Shown here one piece after another: positions 44,709 to 53,589 of a stretch of 64,000 nucleotides of DNA; within the stretch, counting starts at the first letter, position 1, and each line of letters starts with the position of its first letter. The notes under the pieces are model-generated. The model did not search any database and was not told the DNA's origin. It saw only the letters and a program-made list of their open reading frames with translations. This DNA is from Nodosilinea sp. E11. Lineage in GTDB: Bacteria; Cyanobacteriota; Cyanobacteriia; Phormidesmidales; Phormidesmidaceae. The stretch covers positions 1 through 64,000 of the forward strand of contig NZ_CP136514.1 in the NCBI RefSeq assembly GCF_032813545.1. The letters run 5' to 3'. The position numbers and the translations under genes were made by a program.

Positions 44709-44737
44709 GATACCCGCTCGGTTCTGGAGCGGGTATC
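44709..44737. other. Perfect 11-bp hairpin between tnpA and the upstream gene
   Basis: GATACCCGCTC and GAGCGGGTATC with a 7-nt loop. It lies 17 bp before the tnpA start, where IS200 elements carry the left-end hairpin recognised by TnpA, and 12 bp after the stop of the upstream gene, where a terminator would be. No T-run follows on the minus strand, so the IS-end reading is preferred. Confidence 0.55.
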
Positions 44738-44748
44738 GGAATTATTCT

Positions 44749-45177
44749 TTACACCTCAGCAGGCTGTTTTTGTGTCTCTAGCCATTCGTCATAAGCGGAT
44801 TGATCACCACCAAACGAATCAATAGAGACTTGGCGCTCTGGCATTGGTTTCAACGGTGCGTTGATGGGGCTGTATTTGCAGTAGCAAAGCACAACTAGAT
44901 CAAAATCACCCATCGGAACATCAGGAGCATACGTTTCAACCCGTGAAACCTCCCAATCCCCTTGTCGATAATGAGTGCTGTACCCATGTTCATCGGGGTT
45001 ATGCAGCGCGTCTACCCTAATAAACTCGGTCGGTCGATAGCCTGGTTCTGGAATTGGCTTGTCTGAAGAATCGAAGTGTTCAGCTAAAATTCGAGTTAAA
45101 CTCTGAGTGTGTTGTAGCTTCCGCTCCTTCCAACCTAGTTCACGCTTTTCAGCCCGAAAGATAATATATTTACGCAT
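44749..45177 (-). CDS. Conserved hypothetical protein, paralog of the gene at 7968
   Basis: 142 residues from ATG at 45177. YIIFRAEKRELGWKERKL, LTRILAEHF, QGDWEVSRVE and LVVLCYCKYSPINA align with the protein at 7968-8339. Its start overlaps the stop of the preceding small gene by 8 bp, so the two are coupled. Soluble, no known domain. The family occurs in both small islands of the window beside orfB copies. Function unknown. Confidence 0.72.
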   Translation of the reverse strand: MRKYIIFRAEKRELGWKERKLQHTQSLTRILAEHFDSSDKPIPEPGYRPTEFIRVDALHNPDEHGYSTHYRQGDWEVSRVETYAPDVPMGDFDLVVLCYCKYSPINAPLKPMPERQVSIDSFGGDQSAYDEWLETQKQPAEV

Positions 45178-45388
45178 TATCGTCTTCCTCTTTGGCAGTG
45201 TCGTAGTAGGACTTTGGAAACTCGGTCTTACCGTCAAAAACGCAATCAACCTCTAAAATCGGGTCCGGGGTTATTTCAACCCGTACAAGCTCCCAGCCGT
45301 ATTTGCGCTCCATCTCTTCACAGCAGCCTTCGTCCACTGCGGCGTGGCGAGACACTTCCTCAGCTTCGTCATATCTGGGTTTTGGCAT
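45170..45388 (-). CDS. Small acidic hypothetical protein
   Basis: 72 residues from the ATG at 45388, preceded by AGGAG. Acidic (PRYDEAEEVSRHAAVDEGCC, YYDTAKEEDDNA), with GWELVRVEITPDPILEVDCV, a strand-rich middle. An upstream in-frame start at 45475 is less likely. The gene overlaps the next one by 8 bp, implying a two-gene operon. No family is recognised; the middle has a W-E-x-V-R-V-E pattern similar to GDWEVSRVE of its partner, perhaps a distant relation. Confidence 0.6.
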   Translation of the reverse strand: MPKPRYDEAEEVSRHAAVDEGCCEEMERKYGWELVRVEITPDPILEVDCVFDGKTEFPKSYYDTAKEEDDNA

Positions 45389-45765
45389 ACTTATATTGCT
45401 CCTAGTTCGGTCTAGTCGGACTTTGGAGAAGTCGTCTCGGCTGAGTGTGTCCGCACTCACCGAGGCGCATTTCATATCTTAATTATACAGGTACCTGTCT
45501 GTATACTGTTTTAGTCGGACTGACCTTTATATTTAAGGCTTGAAATGCCTTCATTTCAAAGGTTTCAGCATGGTGCTCTTGTCTAGCAGCACTGTGAGCC
45601 GAAAGACCCTAATTGAGGCAGTGAAGCTGATAGCTCGCTCTCTGGCGGCGTTGAGCAACATCATGGGACTAGATCCAACCCACAGGCCTAAGCGGGTATA
45701 TCGGGATGAGGCGATCGCACTCCTTACCCTGATAAGCTTTGTCGAGGGCACCGCTGCATAAGACA

Positions 45766-46205
45766 ATCTGCGCCCTCGACGCCTACCGCACGATCGCTAT
45801 CCTCCTCCAAGTCGCGGGCTGGCTTGCTGTCCTCGCCTGCCTCTATTCCCTCCAAGCAAGCCGGGCCACTCGTCGCGTCTACGAAGCCGAATGGGCCACT
45901 GAAGCCTACGCACTGGTCCGCCGCATCGACCATGCCCTAGCCCCTGCCGATGGCCCCACGGCCCCGCTGCTGCCACCACCGTCACCACCACCACTGCTGC
46001 CGCTGCCCCCGCCATCCACTCCGACCAGGTGCAGGCCATCCTCAACAGCACCGGCACCGCGACCAACAAACTCCGTGCTCTCGCTACCCTCGCCAACCTC
46101 CAATGGCGGCACTCCAGAGGTCACAAACAACACATGCATAACAGCGACATCCGCTCTGCTCTCGCTACCGTCTTCGCCGCTGACATCCTCACTCAACTCT
46201 CCTAA
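45766..46205 (+). pseudogene. orfB remnant, copy 4 (frameshifted)
   Basis: The first half reads AYRTIAILLQVAGWLAVLAC and LYSLQASRATRRVYEAEWAT, near-identical to orfB at 6376 around the membrane helix. At about 45950-45970, in a GCC/ACC-rich tract, the frame shifts by one base. The second half, IHSDQVQAILNSTG, NLQWRHSRGHKQHMHNSDIR, ends at TAA 46203-46205. The first about 40 codons and the orfA partner are absent. It is a broken paralog, unless the short repeats of the tract were misread. Confidence 0.7.
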
Positions 46206-46442
46206 ACACCTTTCCCCTGGGCGTGGAGAACCCCCAGGGCTAACGCGATCGCATTGGCATGCGCTGGATAACACTCCGGACAGTTTCTGATGGTCAACGG
46301 CAAAATGATGTTGGGCAGATTCTTCAGGAGGCAAACAATTCCCGTTAGGAGTCAAGATACTCCGTTTAGGAATCCTTTGGGGGCGGGCAAATCGGTAAGC
46401 TGTGAGCTGGGTTCTTTGCGAGGTAGGCTCGCTATGGGGGCA

Positions 46443-48260
46443 ATGACACCCGGATATCGAACGATTTTGGAGTCCTATCTGAAACCGCAGCGGGGGCAGT
46501 TTGGGGGGTTGGCGCTAACTTTGCTGGGGGGCATTGGCTTGCAGCTAGTGAATCCTCAGATTTTGCGCTACTTCATTGATGCAGCGATCGCAGGCGGGCA
46601 GCAGCGCTCGCTGCTGCTGGCGGCGGGGGCTTTTGTGGCGATCGCACTGGTGCAGCAGGGGCTGGCGATCGCCACCACCTACGTCAGCGAAACCATTGCC
46701 TGGCGCGCGACCAACACCCTACGCCTTGACCTGGCCCGCCACGCCCTGGGTCTAGACCTGGCCTTTCACAAAGCCCACACCCCCGGCGAACTGGTGGAGC
46801 GAGTCGATGGCGATGTCGATGCCCTGTCGCGGTTTTTCTCGCAGTTTGTGCTGCAGGTGGTGGGCAACGGGTTACTGGTCGTGGGCGTGCTGACGATTCT
46901 ATGGTTTGAAGACTGGCGGGCCGGGCTGAGCCTGAGCCTGTTTGCCCTGGTGGCCTTTGGCGTGCTGGGCAGTCTGCAAACCCTGGCCGTTGGCCCCTGG
47001 GGCACCTACCGCCAGATCAGCGCCGAGTTCTACGGCTTTGTGGCCGAGCACCTCAGCGGCCTCGAAGACATCCGCGCCAACGGGGCCGTTGGCTACGTGA
47101 TGGATCGGTTTTACACCATTCTGCGGCGGTGGCTGGCGGCCTTTCACCAGGCCCGCTTTACCAGCACATTGCTGTGGGGCAGCACCGTAGGGCTGTTTAC
47201 GCTGGGCAATGCGATCGCCCTGGCCGTCGGGGCCTACCTCTGGAGCCAAGCCGCCATCACCATCGGCACCGTCTACCTGCTCTTCTACTACGCCGCTCTG
47301 CTGCAAGACCCGATCGAGCGTATCCGCGAAGAGCTGGAGCAGCTTCAGCAGGCCCAGGCCAGTATCCAGCGTATTCAGGATCTATTCGGGCATCGGCCCC
47401 AAGTTAACCCTGGCGGTCAGGCCGTTCTACCTAACGGGGCGCTGTCGGTGGAGTTTCAGGAGGTTTGGTTTGGGTATAGGGATGGGGCAGGTGAAGAGGT
47501 GAAGAGGTGGGGAGGTGAAGAAGTCAGTAAGATGCTCAAGCCTACCCCTCCACTCCTTCACTCCTTTACTCCTTTACTCCAAAACCTCACACTCCACATC
47601 CCCGCCGGGCAAACCCTCGGCCTACTGGGTCGCACGGGTAGCGGCAAGAGCACCCTGGCACGGTTGCTGCTGCGACTGTACGATATTCAGCGGGGGCAGA
47701 TTCGCTTGGGTGGGGTCGATATCAGCCAAGTGTCGAGGGTAGAATTGCCGCACCATGTGGGGTTTGTAACTCAGGATGTGCAGTTGTTTCAGACCAGCGT
47801 GCGGAACAATCTGACGTTTTTTAATGGGCACATTCGCGATCGCACTATTCTACAAACCCTGGAGGAGCTGGGCCTGATGCCCTGGCTAGAGGCGCTACCT
47901 GCGGGGCTGAACACAGAACTGGGGGCCGACAGCGGCGGGCTGTCGGCGGGGCAGGCGCAGCTGCTGGCGTTCGCGCGGGTGTTTCTGAGGAATCCGGGGC
48001 TGGTGGTGCTGGATGAAGCCTCATCGCGGCTGGATCCGCAGACGGAGCAGCTGATTGAGCGGGCGGTGGATCGGCTGTTGGAAAACCGCACGGGGATTAT
48101 CATTGCCCACCGGCTGAAGACCGTGGAGCGGGCCGACCAGATTTTGATTTTGGAGCAGGGGCGGGCGGTGGAGTACGGCGATCGCATCACGCTGGCGCAA
48201 AAGCCCACCTCTCGCTTTGCCCAGTTGCTTAGAGCGGGCTCTGCCGTTGAGCTGGCGTAG
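46443..48260 (+). CDS. ABC transporter with fused membrane and ATPase domains
   Basis: About 605 residues from ATG at 46443; 46434 is an alternative, and a longer frame from 46290 seems unlikely. The membrane part (about 10-320, six helices) begins LKPQRGQFGGLALTLLGGIG. The ATPase has Walker A GLLGRTGSGKSTLARLL, signature LSAGQAQLLAFAR, Walker B LVVLDEASSRLD and H-loop IIIAHR. An Arg/Gly/Glu- then Pro/Ser-rich insertion at 47482-47580 separates the first ATPase strand from Walker A and is a repeat (separate entry). Its position upstream of three siderophore-uptake modules suggests that it exports a siderophore, but drug or lipid export is equally possible. Confidence 0.87.
   Translation: MTPGYRTILESYLKPQRGQFGGLALTLLGGIGLQLVNPQILRYFIDAAIAGGQQRSLLLAAGAFVAIALVQQGLAIATTYVSETIAWRATNTLRLDLARHALGLDLAFHKAHTPGELVERVDGDVDALSRFFSQFVLQVVGNGLLVVGVLTILWFEDWRAGLSLSLFALVAFGVLGSLQTLAVGPWGTYRQISAEFYGFVAEHLSGLEDIRANGAVGYVMDRFYTILRRWLAAFHQARFTSTLLWGSTVGLFTLGNAIALAVGAYLWSQAAITIGTVYLLFYYAALLQDPIERIREELEQLQQAQASIQRIQDLFGHRPQVNPGGQAVLPNGALSVEFQEVWFGYRDGAGEEVKRWGGEEVSKMLKPTPPLLHSFTPLLQNLTLHIPAGQTLGLLGRTGSGKSTLARLLLRLYDIQRGQIRLGGVDISQVSRVELPHHVGFVTQDVQLFQTSVRNNLTFFNGHIRDRTILQTLEELGLMPWLEALPAGLNTELGADSGGLSAGQAQLLAFARVFLRNPGLVVLDEASSRLDPQTEQLIERAVDRLLENRTGIIIAHRLKTVERADQILILEQGRAVEYGDRITLAQKPTSRFAQLLRAGSAVELA
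47482..47580. repeat. G-rich/C-rich inverted repeat inserted in-frame in the ABC gene
   Basis: The left arm is made of GAAGAGGTG units (47482-47523) and the right arm of CTCCTTCACTCCTTTACTCC-type units (47541-47580), separated by about 17 bp. It encodes EEVKRWGGEEVSKMLK and PPLLHSFTPLLQ without breaking the frame, between residues that normally follow directly in ABC ATPases. A similar repeat lies between genes at 52147-52345. Confidence 0.65.
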
Positions 48261-48290
48261 CGCAAGAGCTTGACGCACCGACCCAACCAG

Positions 48291-48310
48291 TTGAGAATGC
48301 TTATCATTAA
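48291..48310 (+). promoter_or_regulatory. Fur-box-like site before the first AraC gene
   Basis: TTGAGAATGCTTATCATTAA resembles the bacterial Fur consensus GATAATGATAATCATTATC and lies 62 bp before the AraC start. It suggests iron repression of the first uptake module. Assigned by eye. Confidence 0.5.
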
Positions 48311-48371
48311 CCGCAGTTAACTCTCTGGCCGTGATGCTTTGGGAGTGTAAATCGCAGACCTTGAACTTACT

Positions 48372-49397
48372 ATGGCGATCGCTCTTTCTCAGTCTGACTA
48401 TCGGGCAATGCTTCAGGAGGGCGGCAATAATCAGCAGTTTGCACCCGGTGAGTTGGATGTAACTTGGCCCTATCCAACGCAGTTGGGCCGTGGGTCGGTT
48501 CGAGAGGCAAAACTGCGTGAGGGCTTACAACTAACGATCGCCAGCTACCAACTGCACCAGGATGTCATTGTTGAAATACCTGAGCGGGAGCACCCGCTAG
48601 AGTACGAATTCACCGTCATCCGCGACCATTCGCAGCCGTCAACGGGGGCTACAGATCATTACTTCTTCTCGGGTAGCGGCCTAGCAGACTCCGGCATTAA
48701 CGAAGAACTGGCGGGGTGGCACGTTCTAGACGTGAGCTTTCATCTAGAGCCCAATTTGTTTTCCACCTGGATGGGCGATCGCCTAGAGCAGGCGGCACCC
48801 CCCGTTAAAGCCCTGGTCAACGACCTCAGCCAGGCTCGCTATACCTACGCTGCCTCGCCCACCGTGGCCATGCAGGCGGCCCTACAGCAGATTTTGAACT
48901 GCCCCTATACGGGCCTGACCCAGCAACTTTACCTAGAGAGCAAAATTTGGGAACTGATGGCTCTGCACCTGGATCAGATGTTGCAGCACCAGCCCGATCA
49001 GCCCCGGAAGCAAACCCTCAAACCCGACGATATTGAGCGCCTTCACTACGCCAGAGAAATCCTAAAGCAGCACCTCACCGATCCCCCCTCGCTGAACGGA
49101 CTAGCTCGTCAGGTTGGCTTAAACGAATTTACTTTGAAGCAGGGATTCCGCCAACTCTTTGGCACTACGGTCTTTGGCTGCCTCCACCACTACCGTATGG
49201 AGTGCGCCAAGGCGCTATTGGCCGATAGCCGCTTCAATGTCACCGAAGTCGCCCGCGATGTGGGGTTTGCTAATCGGGGGCATTTTGCCGCAGCCTTTCG
49301 CAAAAAATTTGGCGTTAACCCCAAAACCTACTCCCTTATGACTAGAAGCACGCGGGCTAAAAATTCCGAGTTTGGATCAAAAAATTCCTTTTGCTGA
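48372..49397 (+). CDS. AraC-family regulator of siderophore uptake, module 1
   Basis: 341 residues. The N-terminus MAIALSQSDYRAMLQEGG is shared with two paralogs (53590 and 58546) and precedes a sensory domain (about 30-220). The C-terminal double HTH (about 235-330) reads LARQVGLNEFTLKQGFRQLF, FGTTVFGCLHHYRM and ARDVGFANRGHFAAAFRKKF. This is the PchR/YbtA-like type, which binds ferric siderophores and activates the receptor gene. It lies 112 bp upstream of the TonB receptor on the same strand. A tail of 20 residues extends beyond the usual end. Confidence 0.9.
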   Translation: MAIALSQSDYRAMLQEGGNNQQFAPGELDVTWPYPTQLGRGSVREAKLREGLQLTIASYQLHQDVIVEIPEREHPLEYEFTVIRDHSQPSTGATDHYFFSGSGLADSGINEELAGWHVLDVSFHLEPNLFSTWMGDRLEQAAPPVKALVNDLSQARYTYAASPTVAMQAALQQILNCPYTGLTQQLYLESKIWELMALHLDQMLQHQPDQPRKQTLKPDDIERLHYAREILKQHLTDPPSLNGLARQVGLNEFTLKQGFRQLFGTTVFGCLHHYRMECAKALLADSRFNVTEVARDVGFANRGHFAAAFRKKFGVNPKTYSLMTRSTRAKNSEFGSKNSFC

Positions 49398-49509
49398 TCA
49401 AAGCGATCGCCCACGGCCTTCTGCCATCCAGTAAGCTTCTTGCAAGTGAGTTGCAATTGAGTCTGTGGGCTAAACGCCTACCAGCTCTAATATTTTGGTG
49501 TGTGGAGTG

Positions 49510-52146
49510 ATGAATCAACTACAGCGATTGGCTTGGGTGGAGGGGGCTTTACTGGTGCTGATGGCTAGCCCAACTCAGGCAGAGCCAGCGCCAAAGATTG
49601 AAAGTCAGGGGGCAAGCCTTGTGACCGAAATGCCCCGTGGAGAAGCTACGGCGCAGGAGAGTGAAACAGCGGCAGCCCCAGCTCTCCTTAGCCAAATTGA
49701 GCAACCTGCCGACACGGTAGATGAATGGTCAGCTGAAATAGCCCAGGCAATAGCCCAAATTACAGCTGTGCGGCTTAATCCTACCGCTGACGGCGTGGAA
49801 ATGGTTTTAGAAACATCGGCAGAGCTAGCGGCTTCGTCGTCGGTGGTGGGCAATGCGCTGATTGTGGATATCGCCAATGCAACGCTGACGCTGCCAGAGG
49901 GCGGTGAGTTTCAGGCTACTAACCCGGCTGAGGGCATTGCGCTGGTGAGCGTTGCACCGCTAGGAGATGGCGTGCGGGTGGCGATCACGGGCTCAGAGGC
50001 TCCGCCGACTGCGGCGATTAATGCAGCGGCGCAGCGCTTAGTGATGTCTGTCGCTAGAGGCACAGCCGCGGCAGCCCCTGACGAAGAAGCCATTCAGGTG
50101 GTGGTGACGGCCACCCGCAGCGAGGAAGAGGCGACGACAATTCCCCGATCGGTGACCGTCATTACCCAGCAGGAGATTCAGCAGCAGACCTCCGTCAGTC
50201 GAGATTTGAGCGATATTTTAGGGGCGCTGGTACCGGGTCTCGCGCCATCCTCAGAGCGGACGTTTACGGCGGCCTCGCTGCGGGGCCGAAACGCCGTTAT
50301 TTTGATCGATGGGGTGCCGCAAAATGTCAACGTGCGCGACTTTGACCGCGAGCTGCGCACCCTCGACCCCAGCATTATTGAGCGCATTGAGGTGGTGCGC
50401 GGCCCCAGCGCTATCTACGGGGGTGGGGCAACCGGCGGCATCATCAACATCATTACGCGGCAGCCCGATGAGGCCGACTTTAGTGCCACCTCAGAGGTGA
50501 GCGTCAATTCTGCCCTGGGGAGCTTGCAGGGCGAGAGTTTTGGCTACTTTGTTCAGCAGACGGTCTCTGCCAGGGATGGCAATGCCGATATTTTGGCCTC
50601 GCTGTCGCGGGCTGATACGGGAGCCTCGTTTGATGGGCAGGGCGATCGCATTCCCACCATTCAAGGCACTGATGAGAGTGAGAATGTGTCTCTCTTTACC
50701 CGGTTAGGCTACAACCCCGACGAAAACCAGCGGCTTCAGTTTTCGCTCAACTACTACCGCGAAAGCCGCAACAGCGATGTGATTGCCGACCCCAGCGTTG
50801 ACGACGAACCCGGCGAGCAAAAGGCGCGAGCCCTGCGGGTGGGGCAGCTGAGCTTTCCCGAAGGGGGTGGCCCCCAGGCCGATCGCAACGTGATTCTAAA
50901 TCTCAGCTATCGCCACGACGACATTTTGAATGGCAGCCTCGATAGCCAGCTTTACTTCCGTGACAACTCATCCCGCAGCGACCCCCGCGATCGCCGTCCC
51001 CGACCCTTTGGCATTTTTCAAGGAGAGCTAGAGTCCCAAAACTGGGGCGGACGGCTCGCCCTCGATACGCCCCTGGCGGACAGCCTCAACCTGGTTTGGG
51101 GGGCTGACTACAACCACGAGACCACCGCCAATACCTATAACCTCTTTGACCCGGTCAGCTTCGACGACAGCAATGGTCGAGTCAACCGGCTGATCGAACA
51201 GCGACCCCTGGTGCCGCCCTATACCCTCAGCAGTCTGGGGCTGTTTTCTCAGCTCCAGTGGCAGACCACCGACTGGTTGGAGCTATCGGGGGGCGTACGC
51301 CACGAGCGCATTGGCTTCTCGGTGAGCGACTACACCACTTTTTTTGGCGAACCGATCGCAGGGGGCGATCGCAACTTTAGCGACACCGCCTTTAATGCTG
51401 GCGCCGTAGCCGATATCACCCCCGAAATCAGCCTATTTGCCAACGTTGCCCAGGGTTTTTCGGTGCCCGATTTTGGCGCGGTGTTAGGCTTTGCCGACCC
51501 CGACTTTGCGGTGAATTCAGATGTGCAAGCCAACCGGCCCCAGAAAGTCAGCGAGTATGAGGTCGGCATTCGCGGCGACTGGAACACGGTTCAGGCTTCA
51601 ATTTCAGGGTTTTACAACACTTCCGAGTTAGGCTCTACCTTTGTGTTTGATGACGCCACTGGCCTCTACGACCTGGTGCGGGCACCCGAGCGCGTCTACG
51701 GCCTAGAGGCCACCCTGGATGTTCAGCCCAGCCCCACCTGGAGCCTGGGCACCACCCTCAGCTTGGTCGGTGGCGAAGCCGATTTAGACGACACCGGAGA
51801 GTACATCGCCATCAGCAGCACCCGCATTCAGCCCCTCAAGCTCACCGCTTACATCGAAAATGAAACCCTGCCGGGCTGGCGCAATCGCCTCCAACTGCTG
51901 TACGTGGGCAGCCGCAGCGCCGCCTTTGACGCCGAGGTTGACCCCAGCCCGATAAACAGCTACGCCGTGGTGGATTTGATCAGCAGCGTCGATGTCGGCC
52001 CCGGCACCTTAGACATTGGCATTGCTAACCTGTTCGATGCGTTCTATTTCCCGGCCTATGCCCAGCGTAGCAGCGGGTTTTCTGAAACTTTCAATAGCGC
52101 TGCGTCTGGGCGACGGGTGACCGTGGGGTATCGGGTGACGTTTTAG
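49510..52146 (+). CDS. TonB-dependent receptor with AMIN domain, module 1
   Basis: 878 residues from ATG at 49510. A signal peptide (1-25, LAWVEGALLVLMASPTQAEP), an AMIN domain (about 75-180; ITAVRLNPTADGVEMVLET), a plug (about 195-320; VVTATRSEEEATTIPRSVTV, RGRNAVILIDGVPQNV, VEVVRGPSAIYGGGATGGII) and a 22-strand-type barrel ending in RRVTVGYRVTF with terminal Phe. It imports ferric siderophores across the outer membrane with TonB energy; the AMIN part probably binds peptidoglycan. It resembles the second receptor (54703) over its whole length. The start was chosen by analogy with the third receptor. Confidence 0.93.
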   Translation: MNQLQRLAWVEGALLVLMASPTQAEPAPKIESQGASLVTEMPRGEATAQESETAAAPALLSQIEQPADTVDEWSAEIAQAIAQITAVRLNPTADGVEMVLETSAELAASSSVVGNALIVDIANATLTLPEGGEFQATNPAEGIALVSVAPLGDGVRVAITGSEAPPTAAINAAAQRLVMSVARGTAAAAPDEEAIQVVVTATRSEEEATTIPRSVTVITQQEIQQQTSVSRDLSDILGALVPGLAPSSERTFTAASLRGRNAVILIDGVPQNVNVRDFDRELRTLDPSIIERIEVVRGPSAIYGGGATGGIINIITRQPDEADFSATSEVSVNSALGSLQGESFGYFVQQTVSARDGNADILASLSRADTGASFDGQGDRIPTIQGTDESENVSLFTRLGYNPDENQRLQFSLNYYRESRNSDVIADPSVDDEPGEQKARALRVGQLSFPEGGGPQADRNVILNLSYRHDDILNGSLDSQLYFRDNSSRSDPRDRRPRPFGIFQGELESQNWGGRLALDTPLADSLNLVWGADYNHETTANTYNLFDPVSFDDSNGRVNRLIEQRPLVPPYTLSSLGLFSQLQWQTTDWLELSGGVRHERIGFSVSDYTTFFGEPIAGGDRNFSDTAFNAGAVADITPEISLFANVAQGFSVPDFGAVLGFADPDFAVNSDVQANRPQKVSEYEVGIRGDWNTVQASISGFYNTSELGSTFVFDDATGLYDLVRAPERVYGLEATLDVQPSPTWSLGTTLSLVGGEADLDDTGEYIAISSTRIQPLKLTAYIENETLPGWRNRLQLLYVGSRSAAFDAEVDPSPINSYAVVDLISSVDVGPGTLDIGIANLFDAFYFPAYAQRSSGFSETFNSAASGRRVTVGYRVTF

Positions 52147-52345
52147 GAGTAGATGGGTAGGCGGGTAGGGGGTAGGCAGGTAAGGGGTGGGAGGGTAGAT
52201 GGGTGGACGGGTGGGAGGGTAGATGGGTGGGAGGGTGGATGAGTAGGGACCGTTGACTCTTCATCTCTAAACCCCCAATCATCAATTACCTACCCATCCA
52301 CCCCTTACCCATCCACCCATCTACTCTCCCACCCTCCCACTCATC
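52147..52345. repeat. Long G-rich/C-rich inverted repeat between receptor and binding-protein genes
   Basis: From 52147 to about 52245 the plus strand is built of GGGTAG/GGGTGG/GGGAGGGTAGAT units; from 52292 to 52345 it is built of CCCATCCACC/CTCCCACC units, which can pair with the left arm. About 45 bp lie between. It could act as a transcript-ending or RNA-stabilising hairpin and could also form G-quadruplexes. It resembles the repeat inside the ABC gene at 47482. Confidence 0.7.
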
Positions 52346-52356
52346 CACAACGATCT

Positions 52357-53328
52357 ATGACTCTAAAAAACTGGCTACTTCACGGACTGCTCATGGTGCT
52401 GGTAGCGGTGGGTGCGATCGCCTGTCAGACTTCCCCCATCGCCAATCCGGCTCCCGTCGACTGCCGTATGGTGCAGCATCCCTTGGGGGAAACCTGTGTG
52501 CCCATGCAGCCGAGTCGGGTGGTGGCCCTAGATCACACGGCGGCGGTTAATTTGCTGTCGTTGGGGGTGATGCCTGCGGGGGTGGCCAGCAATCTGTTGC
52601 CCCAGCTAGCCGAGCGGCTGCCAGATGTACCGCGTTTGGGGCAGAGCGCTCAGATCAATCTGGAAGCGTTGGCGGTGCTCCAGCCTGATTTGATTATCGG
52701 GGCCGCCTCAGATCTAGAGGATACCTACGACAAGCTATCGGCGATCGCCCCCACCGTGGCCTTTGAGATGCAAACTACTGCCGACTGGCAGCAACCCTTT
52801 CGCTTCCACGGCCAGGTGCTGGGGCTGGAGGCCGAGGCCGAGGCGGTGCTAGAGCAGTATCGGCAGCGTGTAGAGACCTTGAGCAACCAACGGGGAAACC
52901 CGCCTATGCAGGTTTCTCTGGTGCGGGTGATGGCCCAGTCGGGTCAGATTGGGCTATATCTAAAGAACTGCTTTGGCGGCTCTATTTTGGCCGATATCGG
53001 CTTTGAGCGCCCCCCTGCTCAAGATGAAGGCACCCCAGATCAGCCGCCGTTTACCAAACTGATTAGCCGCGAGGCCATGACCCAGGCCGATGGCGATGTG
53101 ATCTTGCTCTCCACCTTTGGTGCGACCCCAGAGATTGCCGCCGAGGCCGAGGCCGAACTAGAGCGATTGAAAACCGATCCCCTTTGGCAGTCACTCAAGG
53201 CCGTGCAGCAAAACCAGGTGTATTTGATAGGTCACTACTGGGGGGCGGGCAACAGCCCCTTAGCTGCGGAGTGGGTGCTCGACGACGTGGAGCAGTATTT
53301 GCTGCAATCTTCCGACCAGGAGGCATAA
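52357..53328 (+). CDS. Iron-siderophore ABC substrate-binding lipoprotein, module 1
   Basis: 323 residues. Lipobox near 18-24 (VAVGAIAC), then the FecB/FepB-type fold: VDCRMVQHPLGETCVPMQPS, RVVALDHTAAVNLLSLGVMP, LEALAVLQPDLIIGAAS and SLKAVQQNQVYLIGHYW. It would be anchored to the inner membrane and pass the ferric siderophore to a permease. No permease or ATPase gene for import is in the window. It follows the receptor gene behind the inverted repeat. A Cys pair near 36-47 (CRMVQHPLGETC) is also present in the paralog at 62236. Confidence 0.9.
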   Translation: MTLKNWLLHGLLMVLVAVGAIACQTSPIANPAPVDCRMVQHPLGETCVPMQPSRVVALDHTAAVNLLSLGVMPAGVASNLLPQLAERLPDVPRLGQSAQINLEALAVLQPDLIIGAASDLEDTYDKLSAIAPTVAFEMQTTADWQQPFRFHGQVLGLEAEAEAVLEQYRQRVETLSNQRGNPPMQVSLVRVMAQSGQIGLYLKNCFGGSILADIGFERPPAQDEGTPDQPPFTKLISREAMTQADGDVILLSTFGATPEIAAEAEAELERLKTDPLWQSLKAVQQNQVYLIGHYWGAGNSPLAAEWVLDDVEQYLLQSSDQEA

Positions 53329-53532
53329 AACTCTTAGCTGGAAGGCTTTATTATTCGGACTCTGTTGTAGGGCAGCACTATTGGTCGCCTGATAATGGGC
53401 AACATGACCGCCCAGTGTGGGCCAGAGCGTTGGCCGATCGCGTTTACCCCCAGGCTGAAGGGAGAAATAGCTAAATCAATATCCAACCAAGGGCCAAGAC
53501 CGGCCTAGAAACTAGCTCAGATTCTGATACAT

Positions 53533-53552
53533 TTGAGAACTACTCTCATTAG
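53533..53552 (+). promoter_or_regulatory. Fur-box-like site before the second AraC gene
   Basis: TTGAGAACTACTCTCATTAG, 37 bp before the AraC start, shares the TTGAGAA...CATTA pattern with the site at 48291. Its presence here argues against a start at 53533, which would make the operator part of the gene. Confidence 0.45.
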
Positions 53553-53589
53553 AACCTGCGGCAAGATATTCCTTGCGTGCTTCTGCGCC

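Noticed and set aside
45540..45761. A 73-codon frame before the orfB remnant
   Set aside because: No ribosome site or family; overlaps an opposite frame of equal length; probably decayed DNA.
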